From Cephalopachus bancanus (Eukaryota; Chordata; Mammalia; Primates; Tarsiidae): a DNA stretch of 64,000 nucleotides. A model generated the notes under the pieces. The model saw only the letters and a list, made by a program, of their open reading frames with translations. It searched no databases and was not told the origin of the DNA. Below are positions 51,390-63,799 of this stretch, in pieces. The stretch is from positions 868,001 to 932,000 of the forward strand of contig JAPVLO010000162.1 in the NCBI GenBank assembly GCA_027257055.1, read 5' to 3'. Within the stretch, counting starts at the first letter, position 1. Every line of letters starts with the position of its first letter. The position numbers were made by a program, and so were the translations under genes.

Positions 51390-51950
51390 AGCGAGGCGCC
51401 CGCCGCGGCTGATTGGCAGCGCTGGGTGAATGAGCGCGCGTGGGGGCGACCGCGGCTCGGCGCTGCTGTGCGCGCCCGCCCGCCGGCCCGGGTGTGGGGC
51501 GGACCGCGGGCGGCGGGCTGGGTGGGAGGAGGAGGGGGGAGGAGGGGAGGGCGCGGGAGCGAGGGAGGGAGGGCCGCCAGAGCGGCTGCCGCGGAGCCCC
51601 GGCGCGGGCGGCTTCGCCGGGGAGCGAGGCTCGGAGCCAGGAGGCGGCGCCGCGGGGTGGGCGTGCGGAGCGCGGGGCCGGGCCCCCGCCTGGTGAGAGC
51701 GCTGCGGGGCGCGGGCCGGGTGGAGGCAGACGGGGGGCGGCGGGGCGGCGCAGCCGCGGCCGCTGGGCCAGCCAAGGGGGCGCCGGGGACTGGGGTCCCG
51801 ATCTCCAGGTGGGGCGCAGGGCGCAGCAGAGAGAGCGGGCGGGACCGCGCGGGGCTCTGCCCCCACCCGGGAGCCTGGGCCGCCGCGACCGCCCCTCCGG
51901 GGGCACTTGGCGAGGAGACCTGCTAGAGGAGCAGGTGGGCCGGCCCTGAC
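51390..51950 (+). promoter_or_regulatory. CpG island, probable PRRT4 promoter and 5' non-coding exon
   Basis: A dense CpG, GC-rich block starts abruptly after ordinary sequence and lies about 1.3 kb upstream of the PRRT4 start codon. A plausible donor 'gcag|gtgggc' is at 51935. The coding exon's 5' boundary is probably at 53150, after the 'tctctccag' acceptor, so a spliced 5' UTR is likely. The transcription start cannot be fixed from sequence. Very long open frames on both strands here are compositional. Confidence 0.6.
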
Positions 51951-52085
51951 TGGGGGTGTGTGTGCATGTGTGCCTGCGAGGGCGGGTGGGCGTGTACGGG
52001 TGTGGGAGATGACGGTGTGTGGTGTGTGTCTGTGCTCAGTGTGTGAACGTGTGTCCAGGGGGTGTGCGCCTCTGTACAGTATATG

Positions 52086-52088
<3 letters not shown>

Positions 52089-52128
<40 letters not shown>
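52089..52128. repeat. (TG)n microsatellite
   Basis: About 19 uninterrupted TG units in a wider TG-rich region (51955-52330) between the CpG island and the first coding exon of PRRT4. Confidence 0.92.
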
Positions 52129-52132
<4 letters not shown>

Positions 52133-53220
52133 AGGTTGGGGGGGAGAGGGGGAGAGGCAGGGGGCTCGCAGAGCCTGGGTCTGAGCCCATGTTGGAGGGA
52201 GGGGACCTCATCAGGACAGCGAGTGTGTGAGTGTGTGAGTGTGTATGCACGCGCACAGGGGCAGGGGTGTGTGAAGGGTGAGTGGATGAGTGTGTCACGG
52301 GTGCTAGGTGTGGCTATGTGTGTGATGTAAGGGTGCTGAGTGCACGTGTGTCCCTGGCTCACCCTCCCTTCCCCCACCAGATGTGTGTGCATGGAGGGGG
52401 AAGTTCTGGGAAGGGAAGCAGCAGTTGCTGCAGCTGCCCCTTGCCCAACTAGCCTGCGTGGTCTTCTCCCCCCTCCCCAGGAAACTAGAGATGGCCATGC
52501 TGCCCCTCCCCCAAATACTTCTAGAGACCTGGAGAAGATTGCAGGCCCAACCCCAGGAAAGAGCGGGGCTGCTGAAGGGAGGGCACTTATGCCAGACTGG
52601 GAACCCTGCTTCCCTGGTCAGAGCCTGGGCTGCTGCACCAGATCACTGGGTGCTGCGCCTCCCGCCTCCTGGGGCCTGAGCCCCAGTGGTGTGAGAGCGA
52701 GAACACCAGCACCTGAGGTTGGGGTGGGCGTCCGAGGAGACTCACCCAGGAGGGCCCACTTGTTTACAGACACCCAGAGGGGTGCCTGGCACACAGTAGG
52801 TAGCGGTAAACATTTGAGGGAATAAGGAAGGAATCCGAGTCTGGGAGTCTGAGTCCATCCTCTCTGTCCCCAGTTAAGGATGGCGGCCACTGGCTGCAGC
52901 CAGACCCCAGTTCCCCCATGAACAGGCAGGGGAGGAGAAGCTGCAGGGAAGGGACTGTGCTGAGGCCTGAAAGGACAGGACAGATTGGCAAGAAGAGCTA
53001 TCATGGCTCTATCCTTGGGCAGAAGGCTTTGCATCCTACCTCCACCACCTGCTTCACTGGGATCGGACGCTTCTCTCTGGGGCATCCGATCCTGGGAAAG
53101 GGGAGAGGGTGACAGCAGCCAGAGCTCACAGGGCCTCTCCTCTCTCCAGGGCCTTCACGCTCCAAAGGCGCCGAAGAACTGAGCCCCCTGCCCACCACGG
53201 CTGCCCCAGGAGGTGGGGCC

Positions 53221-56200
53221 ATGGCAGGGCATGGCTGTCTGGGGCTGGGGCTATTCTGCTGGGTCCTGCTTGCTGCTCCTGTGGGTCCCCAGCCTGCCCC
53301 CTCTGCCCCAGCTGCCCCTCTCACCACTCTGACCCCGCCGCCTCAGAGTGAGGCCTCTGTGCTGTCTCTCAACCTGGGACTTAACTTCAAATTCCACCTT
53401 CGGGGACCTGCTGCTGTCTGGGGGAGCCCTGTCACAGAGACCCAGCCTCTCTCTCCTGGGCCAGGCCAGGAGCCAGGGGAAGAAGTGGCCGGTGGGCTGA
53501 GGACTGACCCCCTTTGGGAACTGCTGGTGGGCTCCCCCGGAAACTCTATCCCAGAGTGGGGTTCTGCCGAGGGCAGTTCTACACCCTGGGCCTCCTCCCT
53601 CCCTCGGGAGTCCACAACCCCCCTGTCTAGGACCTCCGACCGGCCCACTGCTCCCTATCAGCCCAGGATGGGCACTGTGACCTGGGACACTGCTCTGACG
53701 GCCACAGCACCTCCATCCAATGCTCCCAGGCCCCACCAGAGCGAACTGGAGCTGAAGTTTGACATGGCACTGAGGGCAGGCGCAGCCCCCACACGTGGGC
53801 AGCGAACACTACCCCTGCTGCCCAGCCTGCGGGCCAGCCTAGCAGAGCTTGCCGGGCGCCTGGGACCCTTTGGTGAGTACCCACACCATTCCAAGGAGAG
53901 GCCCTGCTGGGCACCCCGGCAGGTAGGAGGCAGCTTCAGCCCTGGCTTCTTTTGCAGGGTTCTTTGGCACAACTCTGTCCCCACTGCGGAATGTCTCAGG
54001 CCTGAGCCCCCCAGGCGCGACTACAGCCCCAAGCTCTGCTTCTGGAGTTCCGGGTTCTCCAGGTGAGTGTTTATTTCATTGCAACAAACCACTGTGGAAC
54101 ACCTCCACATACTGGGGCGCAGTGCTGCGGGCCCAACCAGTACCATCCTTTCTTTATGGACTCAGGGGAGGCCTGATTGCTTCTTCCAGGCCCAGGGCAT
54201 GGGCCACTGCTCCCATGCAGAAAGCATTCTCTTTGCCCGACTGAGTCTGGTTTGCTCCTTGTAGCTTAAATCACGGTGTATGTGAGCTTAGCAAGTGGCT
54301 ACACTGCCTGAGACAGTGACTTCCTTAGGGCAAGCTCCCGGGAAGGACATAATTTTCTCCAAAATCCTGGAAGCCAAGCCCGGCTAGTAGAGTGACTCTC
54401 CAGCCCTGTGTGCTCCCTTTGCAGGGTTTTTGGGCACCACTCTGTCCCTGCCCCCGTTCCCTCTGGAGAAGAGGCTCTCCAGCCCAAGCCCACTGGATCC
54501 AGCTGCCTCCCTAAGCTTTGCCTCAAATGCAGCAACAAACCTAGGTGAGTATCCAGTTCATTTGAACTTGGCAATTATTTCTTGAGCACTTACTACATGC
54601 TAGTCACTGTTCTGGGACCCTTTTATTTTATCATAATCATAATCACCATTCTCTTCACCATCACCACAGAGATACACATTAATGGTCTGAGAGCAAGCTG
54701 CTGGAAAAAGTCCCACACAGAGTTAAGTCATGCCCTTCTGAGAGTTTTGCAATCACAGGCAGAGCAGGATGTAGACAGATGTATCAGGGACCAACAGACA
54801 CGGGAACTCCTTGATAATTTCCACAGCCTCAGCACTCACCCGCCCTCCACTCCAGTTGGCCTGAGCTTCCTCTCCACCCCCACCCCGACCTTGGGACTCT
54901 CTCCTTTGCCGTCTGATCTGACATGACGTGCTGTCAGATGTGGGCAGAGCTGGGCCCCTCATTGGGAAGACATTGAAGAAGAGATCTTGAGTAGACAGAC
55001 GCCACCTTCGTTCAGAGGAGCCTTTCAGAACATGCACATCGACAAGCCCACAAGCCGGGGGTGCAAAGGAAAGACCACAGCTTCTGGAATCCTGAGACCT
55101 GGGCTTTGAATCCTAATTCCCTTACTTACAAGCTGAGTGACCTAGGGCAGGCTATTTAGCCTCTCTGATCCCCAAATTGTCTCATAGATTTAGGGTTTGA
55201 TGATAGCACTTGTGTTGCCAGTTATTGTAAAGCTCTTGGCACAGTATTGAGTAAGACATACGAGTTCATTAAACAGTATCTACAGGGGTACCCAAAAAAT
55301 GCGTATGCATTTTAAGTGATGATATCTGTGTGTTACTTTTCGAAGTTGAATTAAGTTATAGTAGCCATGTGTAGTATGACATGCGCTCAACCGTGCTGCC
55401 GGCATTTTCTTTGTCCTGCCTGTTGCATGGTGATGCTAGCATTCATTTGATTAACACCATCTTTTGAGTGAATGCCATACTTAAAATGTGTATCCATTTT
55501 TTGACATCCCTGTATTTACCTTTCTTCTTTTCCCCACTGCATCCCAGATATACTTCCAGACCCCACCTCTCAGACACCCCAACCTGGGCTGCTGGTAGTG
55601 GTGGCACAATGCATAATCCATAGGGCAGTGGGCACACATGCTGGAAGAGAGGTTCTAGTAAGATGAGGCCACAGGAGCCCTGAAGAGGGACCGAGGGACC
55701 GAGGGACCTCCGGGCTCAGCTTCATTCTGCAGAGAGTTTACTGTCTGTGTGAAACTTCTTGGCCACCCCATGCTGGACCCAGTAGTGGAAACCACTGGTT
55801 TTCCTGGCTTCTTCTAGCTCCAGACAACCTAGCCCCTGATTCTCTGACCCACTTCAATTGTCATCACCACTCTCCCTCAGACTGTCCAGCCCAGCCTGCA
55901 ACAGTGGCAGGATCCACTGTGGAGTAGGGGACAGGCTCTGTGCCTCGGGGGAAGGATGCTGGCTGGCATTCTGTTGGCCTCAGTGACGGCGCTGGCCAGG
56001 CAGGTTTAATGAGTCTGGACAGTATCAGAGGCTGTGCAGCTGGGCAGGCTGGTGGCCCCGCCCTCACTCCCCCTTTTCACTGGGGGCTGCAAGGAACTCA
56101 GCCTCTGCCTGGTTGCTCCTCTTGGGTAAACCCAGAAGAGCTATAGCCTCCTGGAGAGAAGGCCAATGGGTCTTGCTCTCGCCAGCAGTGTGTGTGTGTG

Positions 56201-59200
56201 TGTGTGTGTGTTTGTGGAATTGTATCAAGCAGTTACAAGACAAGGGGAGTCTTTTTGTGTCTCCTCCAGGATACGCCTAATCTGGGTGCAGTTAACCTTT
56301 GGCCAATGGTCTCCTTCACCTTGGACAGAACTTGGCTTCAGCCCATACACACCAGAATGGTTGTACAGGCCATAACATATTGGAGGATTTCATACCAGTT
56401 GATCAGTACTTAATCCCCTGATGCTCCCCTCCACTCCTGACCACCCTGACGGGCATCTGCTCTGAGTGGCTGGTACTTGTGCCATCAAGCTGTTAAGTAT
56501 TTTGAGTGTCACCCCTACAAAGAGTATCAGTCATGCATGATTCTGGAGGTGGGGGTGGGGAGAGGGATGTGGCCAGGCCACTAAACAGGCTGTAGCTTCC
56601 AGCTTCCAGAGTGGAGATGTGATTTCCCAGCCCTTTGATCTGGGCAGCTGGTGGATAATCAGGCCTGACTTTTCCATGAATTGAGCTGGCCCCTCCCCCA
56701 ACCCCTCCCCAGCCAGCTCCTGCCTCACCAGTTACTCACACTGATATCCCATTGCCTCCCTCGCCCCTGAGGTCGGTTAAGAGGGGCCACAGGGCCAGAG
56801 TGGGACCTCCCTGTAGGGGAGATCTGCTTGGGAGAGGGATCCTGGGACGAGAGAACTGAGTTCACAGTTTTGTGGGTCTTCTCTGGGAATCTGAAGGCTC
56901 TTTCTGAAGAAGCTTCCAATAGGGAGATGGGAGATGAGGTCAAGTGAGCCCTTCAAAGACAGAAACCAGGTTTTCTTCCACCTGGCCCACCCACAGCTGC
57001 ACCAGGGCAAGACATCCTGGGCATGTTCTGACTTCTGGAGTCAGTGTTCCTAATTCAGTACTCCTTCTCTGACACTTGAGCTGTCCCTGTATCTTGCCTG
57101 TTTTCTGGATTTTATTGCTTTTCTGGATTATGAATGTTGACATATGCTCTAGTTGCCATAGTGCTTGGGGGCTGGAGATAAGAGACAGGGGTTCCTGTGG
57201 TCCATGGGTGAGAAGGGAAGATGGAGGGGGGAAGGGGAGCCAACCCCTGAGAGCTGCACTTGTCTATACAGTGAGCAAGGAGGGGGTGATGAGGGGTGAC
57301 GGACTGGGGCAGACTAGGCTTGCAGGCACAGCCTCCCTGCCTCTCTGAAGAGCCTTATAGAGGCCAAAGAAAGACCAAACAAACTTAATTACTTTGCAGA
57401 AGAAATGAGTTGGGCAAGGGCATCTGAGTTGACTAAAGAATGAGGGGTGAGGGAGTGTGTGCATTTGATCCTGCCGCTGCCAGACCCATGCCCACCTGAC
57501 CAGCAAGCTCTCCATTCCCAGTTGAGTGATTTCTCATTTAATTGATGGTTGGTGTCTTCACTAGTGCTTAGGGATGGTTAGGCCATCAGAAAGATGTGCT
57601 TTAAACAGAGTTCATGAAGTGAGACAATGTGTTGATGTTCACTCATTTGACTAACTGTTGTCTTTCTAAGCAAGTTGAGAATGTGCTAAGGGCTTTTAAA
57701 ACAGACCCCAGCCTTTAGTTAGTTAAATCAAGAATGAGTTTGAGGCCAGAAGTGGTCATACACACACTCACACACGCACACACTGAGGATTGATCAGTGA
57801 TGAACATTAACCAATAATCATGATATTGACAACAATCATATCTTGAAGGATCATTGTGTACCAGGCACTCCAAAGAGTTTCACTCACATCATTTCATTTA
57901 TCCTCGCAACAGCCTCACGCAGCATGTACTCTTATTCATTTCCGATTTGAGGTATTATGCAGGAACAGGAACCAGGGTACATGCTGCCATTTGCAGTTGG
58001 CAATGAGCTGTGTATATTGAAATTTTTTGGCTGCTCCTTCTTTCCCTTCCTCAGTTGTCCAGTTCCATCTTTCTCTCCCTGCTCTCCAGCGCCACCTTCC
58101 AGCTCCCTCATTTCTTTTGTTCTCAGAACTGCTGTGTTTTTTGCATGTCTCCAGCATGAGCCGGTCCGGCCTTGGGTTGGGGTGCTCCTGGGATCTTCCT
58201 GAGTTTTCCGGCTTGGGCAAGGATGGGACATGGCCAGGGCATGACTGAGGCATGGCCGGGACATGGCTGAGGCATGGCTTGGGCATTGCCAGGCAGTTGG
58301 GGCAGGAGTCTGACTGTCAGGACACAATCCTCTCAGATTCCACATCTGTTCTTTGTCCTCCCAACCCCTGCCAGGACATCCCTATCCTTCATCACCACTC
58401 TTTCTTCCTCCATCCTTGCCTGTGCTGCAGTCCTGTTGAGCCTACTAGGTGGGATAGAGAAAGGTTTAGCTTCCAGCATCTTCCCTTGCTGCCTGGCCAT
58501 GGGGGGAAGCCTTGGGTCTAACTCTTTCCAACTTCTCTCTTGCTCCAGGAGCCTAGAATTAGGGATCTTACTCAACCTCTCTTAGTTGACTTCCCTTTCC
58601 CCAAAGGATATGGTAAGATGTTGGAGCACAAGTTGCGGACCTGGGTTAGCAGACCCCAGAGCATCTGATGGGCTCCCTTCCTTCACCCCATTTGAGACCT
58701 AGAAGAGTTCATCTCCGTGTCACCTTCAGTAAAATGGGGGGGGAGATACCAAAGGGACATCTGTATTGAGGGTGGCAGGCCAATGGCTTTGTGGCTGAGT
58801 CAGGATGGGTCACTGCCATGGCTAGGCCCAGGATTGGGTGAAGCAGGAGGAAGGCCAGGGAAGAGGAGCAGTGTATTCTGCTCAGAGGGCTGGGACAGGA
58901 GTTGCTCTCCTCTCCCCTGTTGTGTTTATGTGTGAGTGCGTGGGAGCTTTTCCCTGAGACAGGGAGAAGGGAGCAGCAGTTGAAAAAAGTCAGGGAGCTT
59001 CTCTTACCAAGGAGGGGGTTGGGAGTCAGGGGCCCAGAACAAAGGATGAGCAAGCCAGCGTTATGAAGAGGATTTGGAATCCTGGGTGGGAGCTCAGACT
59101 GGTGTTTAGATCTGGATTCTGGTGGCAGTTCGGCCAGTTTGTGACTGTGGCTAGTCACTTCGCCTCACAGCCTCCCCTCTGTATCTTCGTCTGGCATGTA

Positions 59201-61468
59201 AGAGGATGCATTTATTCGGTGAATATCTTCTCAATGCCAACTGTATGGCAGAAACCACTTTAAGTGTGGCGATTCAGATGTGAACCAAGCAAATGAAATT
59301 TCTTATTCTCCTAAAGCTCCCTTTCTGGTGGAGCATCTGAACTTCCAGTAGTAAAGTTCTGTGACTTCTCAAGAAAAACCTTTCAGGAGAGTCACAAATG
59401 AACAAAGCAGAAAGCTGGAGCTAGGGATAGAGGTAAAGAGAGGGGGGAGAGGGAAGGGATGGGAGCGGAAACTTCAGCATGTGGACTCTGAGTGGGGGAG
59501 GGAAGGCTGGGAGGCCAAGAGGCTGGGGACTCCTGACCATCTCAGGAACTTCCTGACTGGCATTCAGGCTGCAGGCTGTCGGGTGGGCAAGGGGAGGGCT
59601 GCACACCTGTCTCAGCCACATTTTCTTTGCCCACAGATCCCACCAGCCCCACCTCTGGCCAAGACGACCCCTCTCCCGGCAGCCTTGGGGACCCTTCAGG
59701 GCAGCCAGAGTGTGGTCCAGAGTCCTGCGGCGCGGGAGACTCGCCTGAACGCGAGGGGCAGCCTCCTGCGGCCCCGCTGCCCCTCTTCCTCCTGACCCTG
59801 GAGGTCGACTGGGCAGAGGCCAGGGCTCGCTGGGGGCTGGCCTGGGAGGCCCACGTGTACGGGGTAGGCGCGCTCTTCGGCCTGGTGGCCTTGCTGGCCC
59901 TGCTGGCGCTGGCCCTCTTGCCCTGGCGCTGCCCGCCCGGCGCCCCCTGCCTGGCGCTGCTGGACCTGCTGCTGCTCTCAGCCGGCGCCACGCGGGCCTT
60001 CCCGCTCTTCTACGACGCCTACGGGCACAGGGACCGCCTGCCTGCGCTCGCCTGGCTGCTGCTGCAGGACCTCCCGCTGCCCTGCCTGGCCGCCGGCCTG
60101 GGGCTGGCCTGCCTGCTGCTGGCCCGGCCGCGCCCGCCGCGGTGCCCCGCCGGCCTGGCGGCGCTGCCGCTCCTGGGGCTGGCGCTGGCCATCGCCGCCG
60201 CCCTGGGGAGCGCCGCACACCGCCCGCTGCGGCCTCTGCGGCTGGCCTCGCGGGGGCTGCACGCCTTCCTGGCGGCCTCCCTCTCGGGCCTCCTGCTGGC
60301 GCTGTCGTGCTGGGGGGACCGGCGGCGGCGGGCCGGGGCGCCCCTGGGAGGATCCGGCTTCAAGGGCGCCACCCCTCTCCCGCAGGCGCGCAGCCCCTTC
60401 GCTCCGCGGGAGTCTTGGCGGCGCGCGGCGCGCACGGCCCCGGTGGCGGGCACCTTCGGGCTGCTGAGCGGGGCCCTGCAGGGCTACGAGGTACTGCACG
60501 CCCTGGGCTACGGCGGCCAGCCCGGCCTGGAGGGGCCCTGGCCCTGGTGGGCGTTCCAGCTGGGCCTGCGCCTGGGCGAGGTGGGCGTCGCGCTCCCGCT
60601 GGCGCTGCTGGGTCTCTACCCCGCGATCTGCAGTCCCCGCGTGCCGCCGCGCTGCTGGGCCAAGCTCTTCCGTTTGTCCCCGGGCCACGCGGCCCCGCTG
60701 CTGCCCGGGGGCTGGGTCGCCGGGCCCCCAGACAAGGAGCCCTTGGGAAGCGCCATTGCGCGCGGCGACGCGGAGTTGCTGCAGCTGTGCGCGCTGGCGG
60801 GGCCGGGCCCGGACCTGCTGCTCCAGGGCGGCGGCTGCCGGGGCTTCGAAGGCGCGGCGGCCACCTCGGCTCCGTCCCCGGCCTCCTCCCCCTGCAGCGA
60901 TTACACCGTGGACTTCCGCCCGCCGTCTCCCATCAACCTGCGGCGCAGCATCGAGGAGGCCCTCTGTAGTGAGGCCCTGCTCGCGCCCGGCCTCTTCCAG
61001 GGCCCTGCCTTAGGGGACGCCCTGCCGGGGCTCGGCCTCTACCGCACCACCTCGCTGGGGACGAAGACTGGGGCCGGGGCCGGGCCCAGTGGGAGGTCAG
61101 AGGAGACCCCGGGCTCCCCTGCGCCCCCGGAGCTGCCCTCCCCCGGGGCTTGGCCCGCGGGCAGCAGCGCCTCATCCGGCTCGCTGTGCGGACTCTCGCG
61201 GGACAGCTCGTCCATGCTGCTGTGCTCCAGCCCTGACAGGCCCCCGCGCTGTCCCCTGGTCTGCATCCTCAGTCCCCCGCGGCCCTCGGGAAGCGGCCCC
61301 AGCCTCCCGGTCTCAGGATCCTACCAGGCCCTGTCCCCGCCCTCCCGCGACTCCCCAGAGCCTGCTTCTGAGCTGCAAGTCGAGGAGGCCTTGCTGCAGG
61401 AGCAATTCCTGGACGCCTGCCGACAGATCGACGAGCTGAGCGTGGGAAGCGACACCATAGACCTGTGA
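53221..61468 (+). CDS. PRRT4: PRRT4, proline-rich transmembrane protein 4 (902 aa)
   Basis: Coding exons are 53221-53872, 53958-54062, 54425-54544 and 59637-61468, all with GT-AG introns in phase 1, totalling 2709 nt (human protein about 899 aa, so full length). The ATG sits in a good context (gccatgg). The product has a signal peptide (about residues 1-22) and a Pro/Ser/Thr-rich presumed extracellular part with an N-glycosylation sequon at Asn229. About seven hydrophobic segments follow at roughly 368-388, 397-417, 428-454, 464-485, 499-518, 560-580 and 597-623, then a long Pro/Ser-rich cytoplasmic tail containing PPSPINLRRSIEEAL and ending DELSVGSDTIDL. The sequence matches human PRRT4 closely along its length; the paralogue is PRRT3. 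Its function is poorly known. Intron 1 is only 85 nt. The last exon is extremely GC-rich, so overlapping frames there are not genes. Confidence 0.97.
55065..55280 (+). repeat. MIR SINE (PRRT4 intron 3)
   Basis: 'tgagacctgggctttgaatc', 'gctgagtgacctagggcag' and 'ctcttggcacagtattgagt' are MIR landmarks. Confidence 0.75.
55283..55512. mobile_element. 230-bp mariner-type MITE in PRRT4 intron 3
   Basis: TA duplications at 55281-55282 and 55513-55514 flank ends that are inverted repeats of about 33 bp: 'caggggtacccaaaaaatg' on the left, and the inverse of 'cattttttgacatccctg' on the right. There is no coding capacity. Confidence 0.8.
56190..56213. repeat. (TG)n microsatellite
   Basis: A short TG run in PRRT4 intron 3. 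Confidence 0.85.
57762..57783. repeat. (CA)n-rich simple repeat
   Basis: An interrupted CA run in PRRT4 intron 3. Confidence 0.75.
57845..57945 (-). repeat. MIR SINE fragment
   Basis: 'gtgtaccaggcactccaaag' and 'cctcgcaacagcctcacgc' are reverse MIR landmarks. Confidence 0.6.
58222..58295. repeat. Short imperfect tandem repeat
   Basis: About six imperfect units of 'ggcatggctgag' type in PRRT4 intron 3. Confidence 0.7.
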
Positions 61469-61985
61469 AGAGGCGGCCTTGCCATGTGCCCGAGACCTGC
61501 ACACTGTAACCTTCCCCAGTCCTGCCTGGCTCAGATACCTCTTCCCAATTCCTTCCCCATCTAGGGGCCCCTGGGTGGGTAGGCCAGTGGCTAGGCTCTA
61601 TTGATTGGGAATCAGTGCCAACTTCTCTGGAGCCTGGGGGGGACTGATGCCCTCAGCTGCATTTCTAGGCTGGCAGGGGTCCCACTCTCCTTGGCATTCA
61701 CCAGCAATATAGCTCCAAGGTGCTCCCCTTCTGACCACCACTCCCCACTCTGGTGCTGAGTGAGAGGGGCTGTTCTCGGAAGACCTCGGACCGCCCCAGG
61801 CTCCCTACCCACCTCTGCCATGCCCAGGAATCCCATCCCTGCGTGAGACTCCCTGTCCTCCAAGTGGCCCTTCCCCACAGGGGTCCATGGCCCATCTAGG
61901 AGACTTTACAGCAGTTGGGTGGGAGGGGAACGCTTTCAAAGTTAATTTATCAATAAAATATTTTCAGAGGAGAAAGGGCTGACCT
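61469..61985 (+). other. PRRT4: PRRT4 3' UTR and polyadenylation signal
   Basis: Non-coding sequence follows the stop and contains AATAAA at 61952-61957 in an AT-rich context. The 3' UTR is therefore about 0.5 kb. Confidence 0.85.
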
Positions 61986-61989
61986 TCTT

Positions 61990-63790
61990 GGGAAAGCTTC
62001 CATGGGGGCCAGGCAGCAGTGCTTCCCCCAGAAGTGGAAGAGAAGCAGCTTTGGGCTGGGTGGGTCCACCTTAGACCTCAGGGACCTTCATACAAGACCA
62101 GGGAGTCTGGGAGGAGTGAGGGTCCTGAAGCAGCCCTCGAAGACTCTTCTGGCTCCCTAGCAGGCAGCTTTCCACAGAGATGGAACACAGACCTGAGAGA
62201 TGGCACAGAAACGCTGCAGTCATCAGTGGGAATGCCTGCATCCCCAAAAGCCTGGCTTCATGTCCAAATGAACAGCTGGCTGGAGACTAGTCAGTGGTCA
62301 AGACATGGCAGTGTTGAGACATGTGTAAAAGGGTCTAATCACCTTAAGCTGGGGTCCCCAGCAGCCCCCTGCCATGCTCCCACAGACAGGGAGTCACAAA
62401 GAAGAAATACCTTCTTCCCCTGCCAACAGTGCTTCTTCAAGGTTGGGCAAACAAACCCTGCTCCCCATCTTCTCCTGGAACACTCTCACCGCAGATAGTT
62501 GCAGATCCTCCCTAGACAGAGCCTCTCCAGCCCCAGCCAGCAGCCACAGCAGAACTCACAGTGCAGCGATCCACGGGCACATCCAGCCACCAGCACGCTG
62601 CTGTTACTCCCTTGCCAGGAGCACTTGGCTCTGAGCTCTGTAGCATGCATTTGTCATTTGGCTAAAATGCAGTGGTTCAGAGTGGCACAAAAGCAGGGCT
62701 GTGGATTAGGTTTGAAAATGAAAACCTGATGGTGTTTTGGCAGACATCCTCCACATCACAGGGAGACCTGCAGAGGCACACACACTAGACTCAAAGTGGA
62801 AAAACAGGAGGAGAGAAGGGAGGTTAAGAGGCCAAGAAGAAAGGAAGTGGGCAGAGAGGCCGGGAAGGTGGGACCCTCTGCCAGATCCAATGCATGAGTG
62901 GAAGAATTCAAGCACTGCACTCCTTGGGGATGAACATCTGTCTCGGATGAGAGCAATGTCCGGGGCCTGGACCTCAGGTGGTGGAAGGGAATCAGTGATG
63001 TTTAGGGAAGGGTGAGAATCATAGCAGGGACAAGAATTGGGAGGGAGGTGGCACAGGCGCCGCTGAGGGTGGGACTGGAATGGTTTTGATTGTGTCTCTT
63101 CCATCACCTGGCTCCACTTGGTTCAGAAATTCTTGCTGCATCGTCATTCTGGGCTGAGGCCCAGAGAACTGCCAACCTCCTAATTACAGGCATTTCTCAC
63201 TGGTGTTGTCGGGGCTGTAGCGGGCCCAGCTTCGGAGTGGCTTTGTGTCAGGCAAGGAGTGCTTGCTGCTCTGAGAAATGGCTCCCTTTCTTCCTCACTC
63301 ACTCTTCCATCTGCCTCTCATCTGACTCTGCTCACACTCAGCTCTATGACTCTTCCTTACTCTAGTCCTTGTCAGTTGCTCTCTCTCATTCACTCTCTCC
63401 ATCAAGGGTCCTTGGGTTTATGTATACACTTCCCAAATGAGCAGTCTGAGCCCCAGATACCCCAACCAGTCTCAGTCTCTCTCGCACTCTCTCTCTCTCA
63501 CTCTCACACACATATGTACACCCACACACTCATGCACATACACCCCTTTTCTGTAGGGAAACTCTGAATGGAGCTGGTAGGGGAGAATGGGATAAAGGAA
63601 TATAACTTGGTGTTCACTGGCTCCAATACTTCTTTGATTTTCCTCAGCAAAAATGACCTCAGCCCTTTGACTTCATAAAAAGGCCAGGACTCTATTTAGA
63701 TGACCCTCCCCTTTGTCTCTTTCCTCACCCAGAATGCCTTTCCTAGAAGAAATCTAGGTAGATCCTAATGCACTGTTCAGTCTTGATACT
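61990..63790. other. Intergenic sequence downstream of PRRT4
   Basis: No coding exon or clear repeat is recognised apart from CT- and CA-rich simple sequence around 63470-63545. Confidence 0.5.
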
Positions 63791-63799
63791 ACGGGGACT

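Noticed and set aside
51177..52298. A 373-codon minus-strand open frame over the PRRT4 CpG island
   Set aside because: It runs through a TG/CA microsatellite and CpG island and reads as low-complexity His/Thr and Pro/Arg repeats; no protein family is visible.
53873..54066. Read-through of the PRRT4 first coding exon into its 85-nt intron
   Set aside because: The frame stays open, but canonical splice sites restore the conserved human-like sequence; an intron-retained short form is possible but unsupported.
60142..60969. Long alternative frames within the last PRRT4 exon, on both strands
   Set aside because: They overlap a conserved coding exon with strong GC bias; they are shadows of the true frame.
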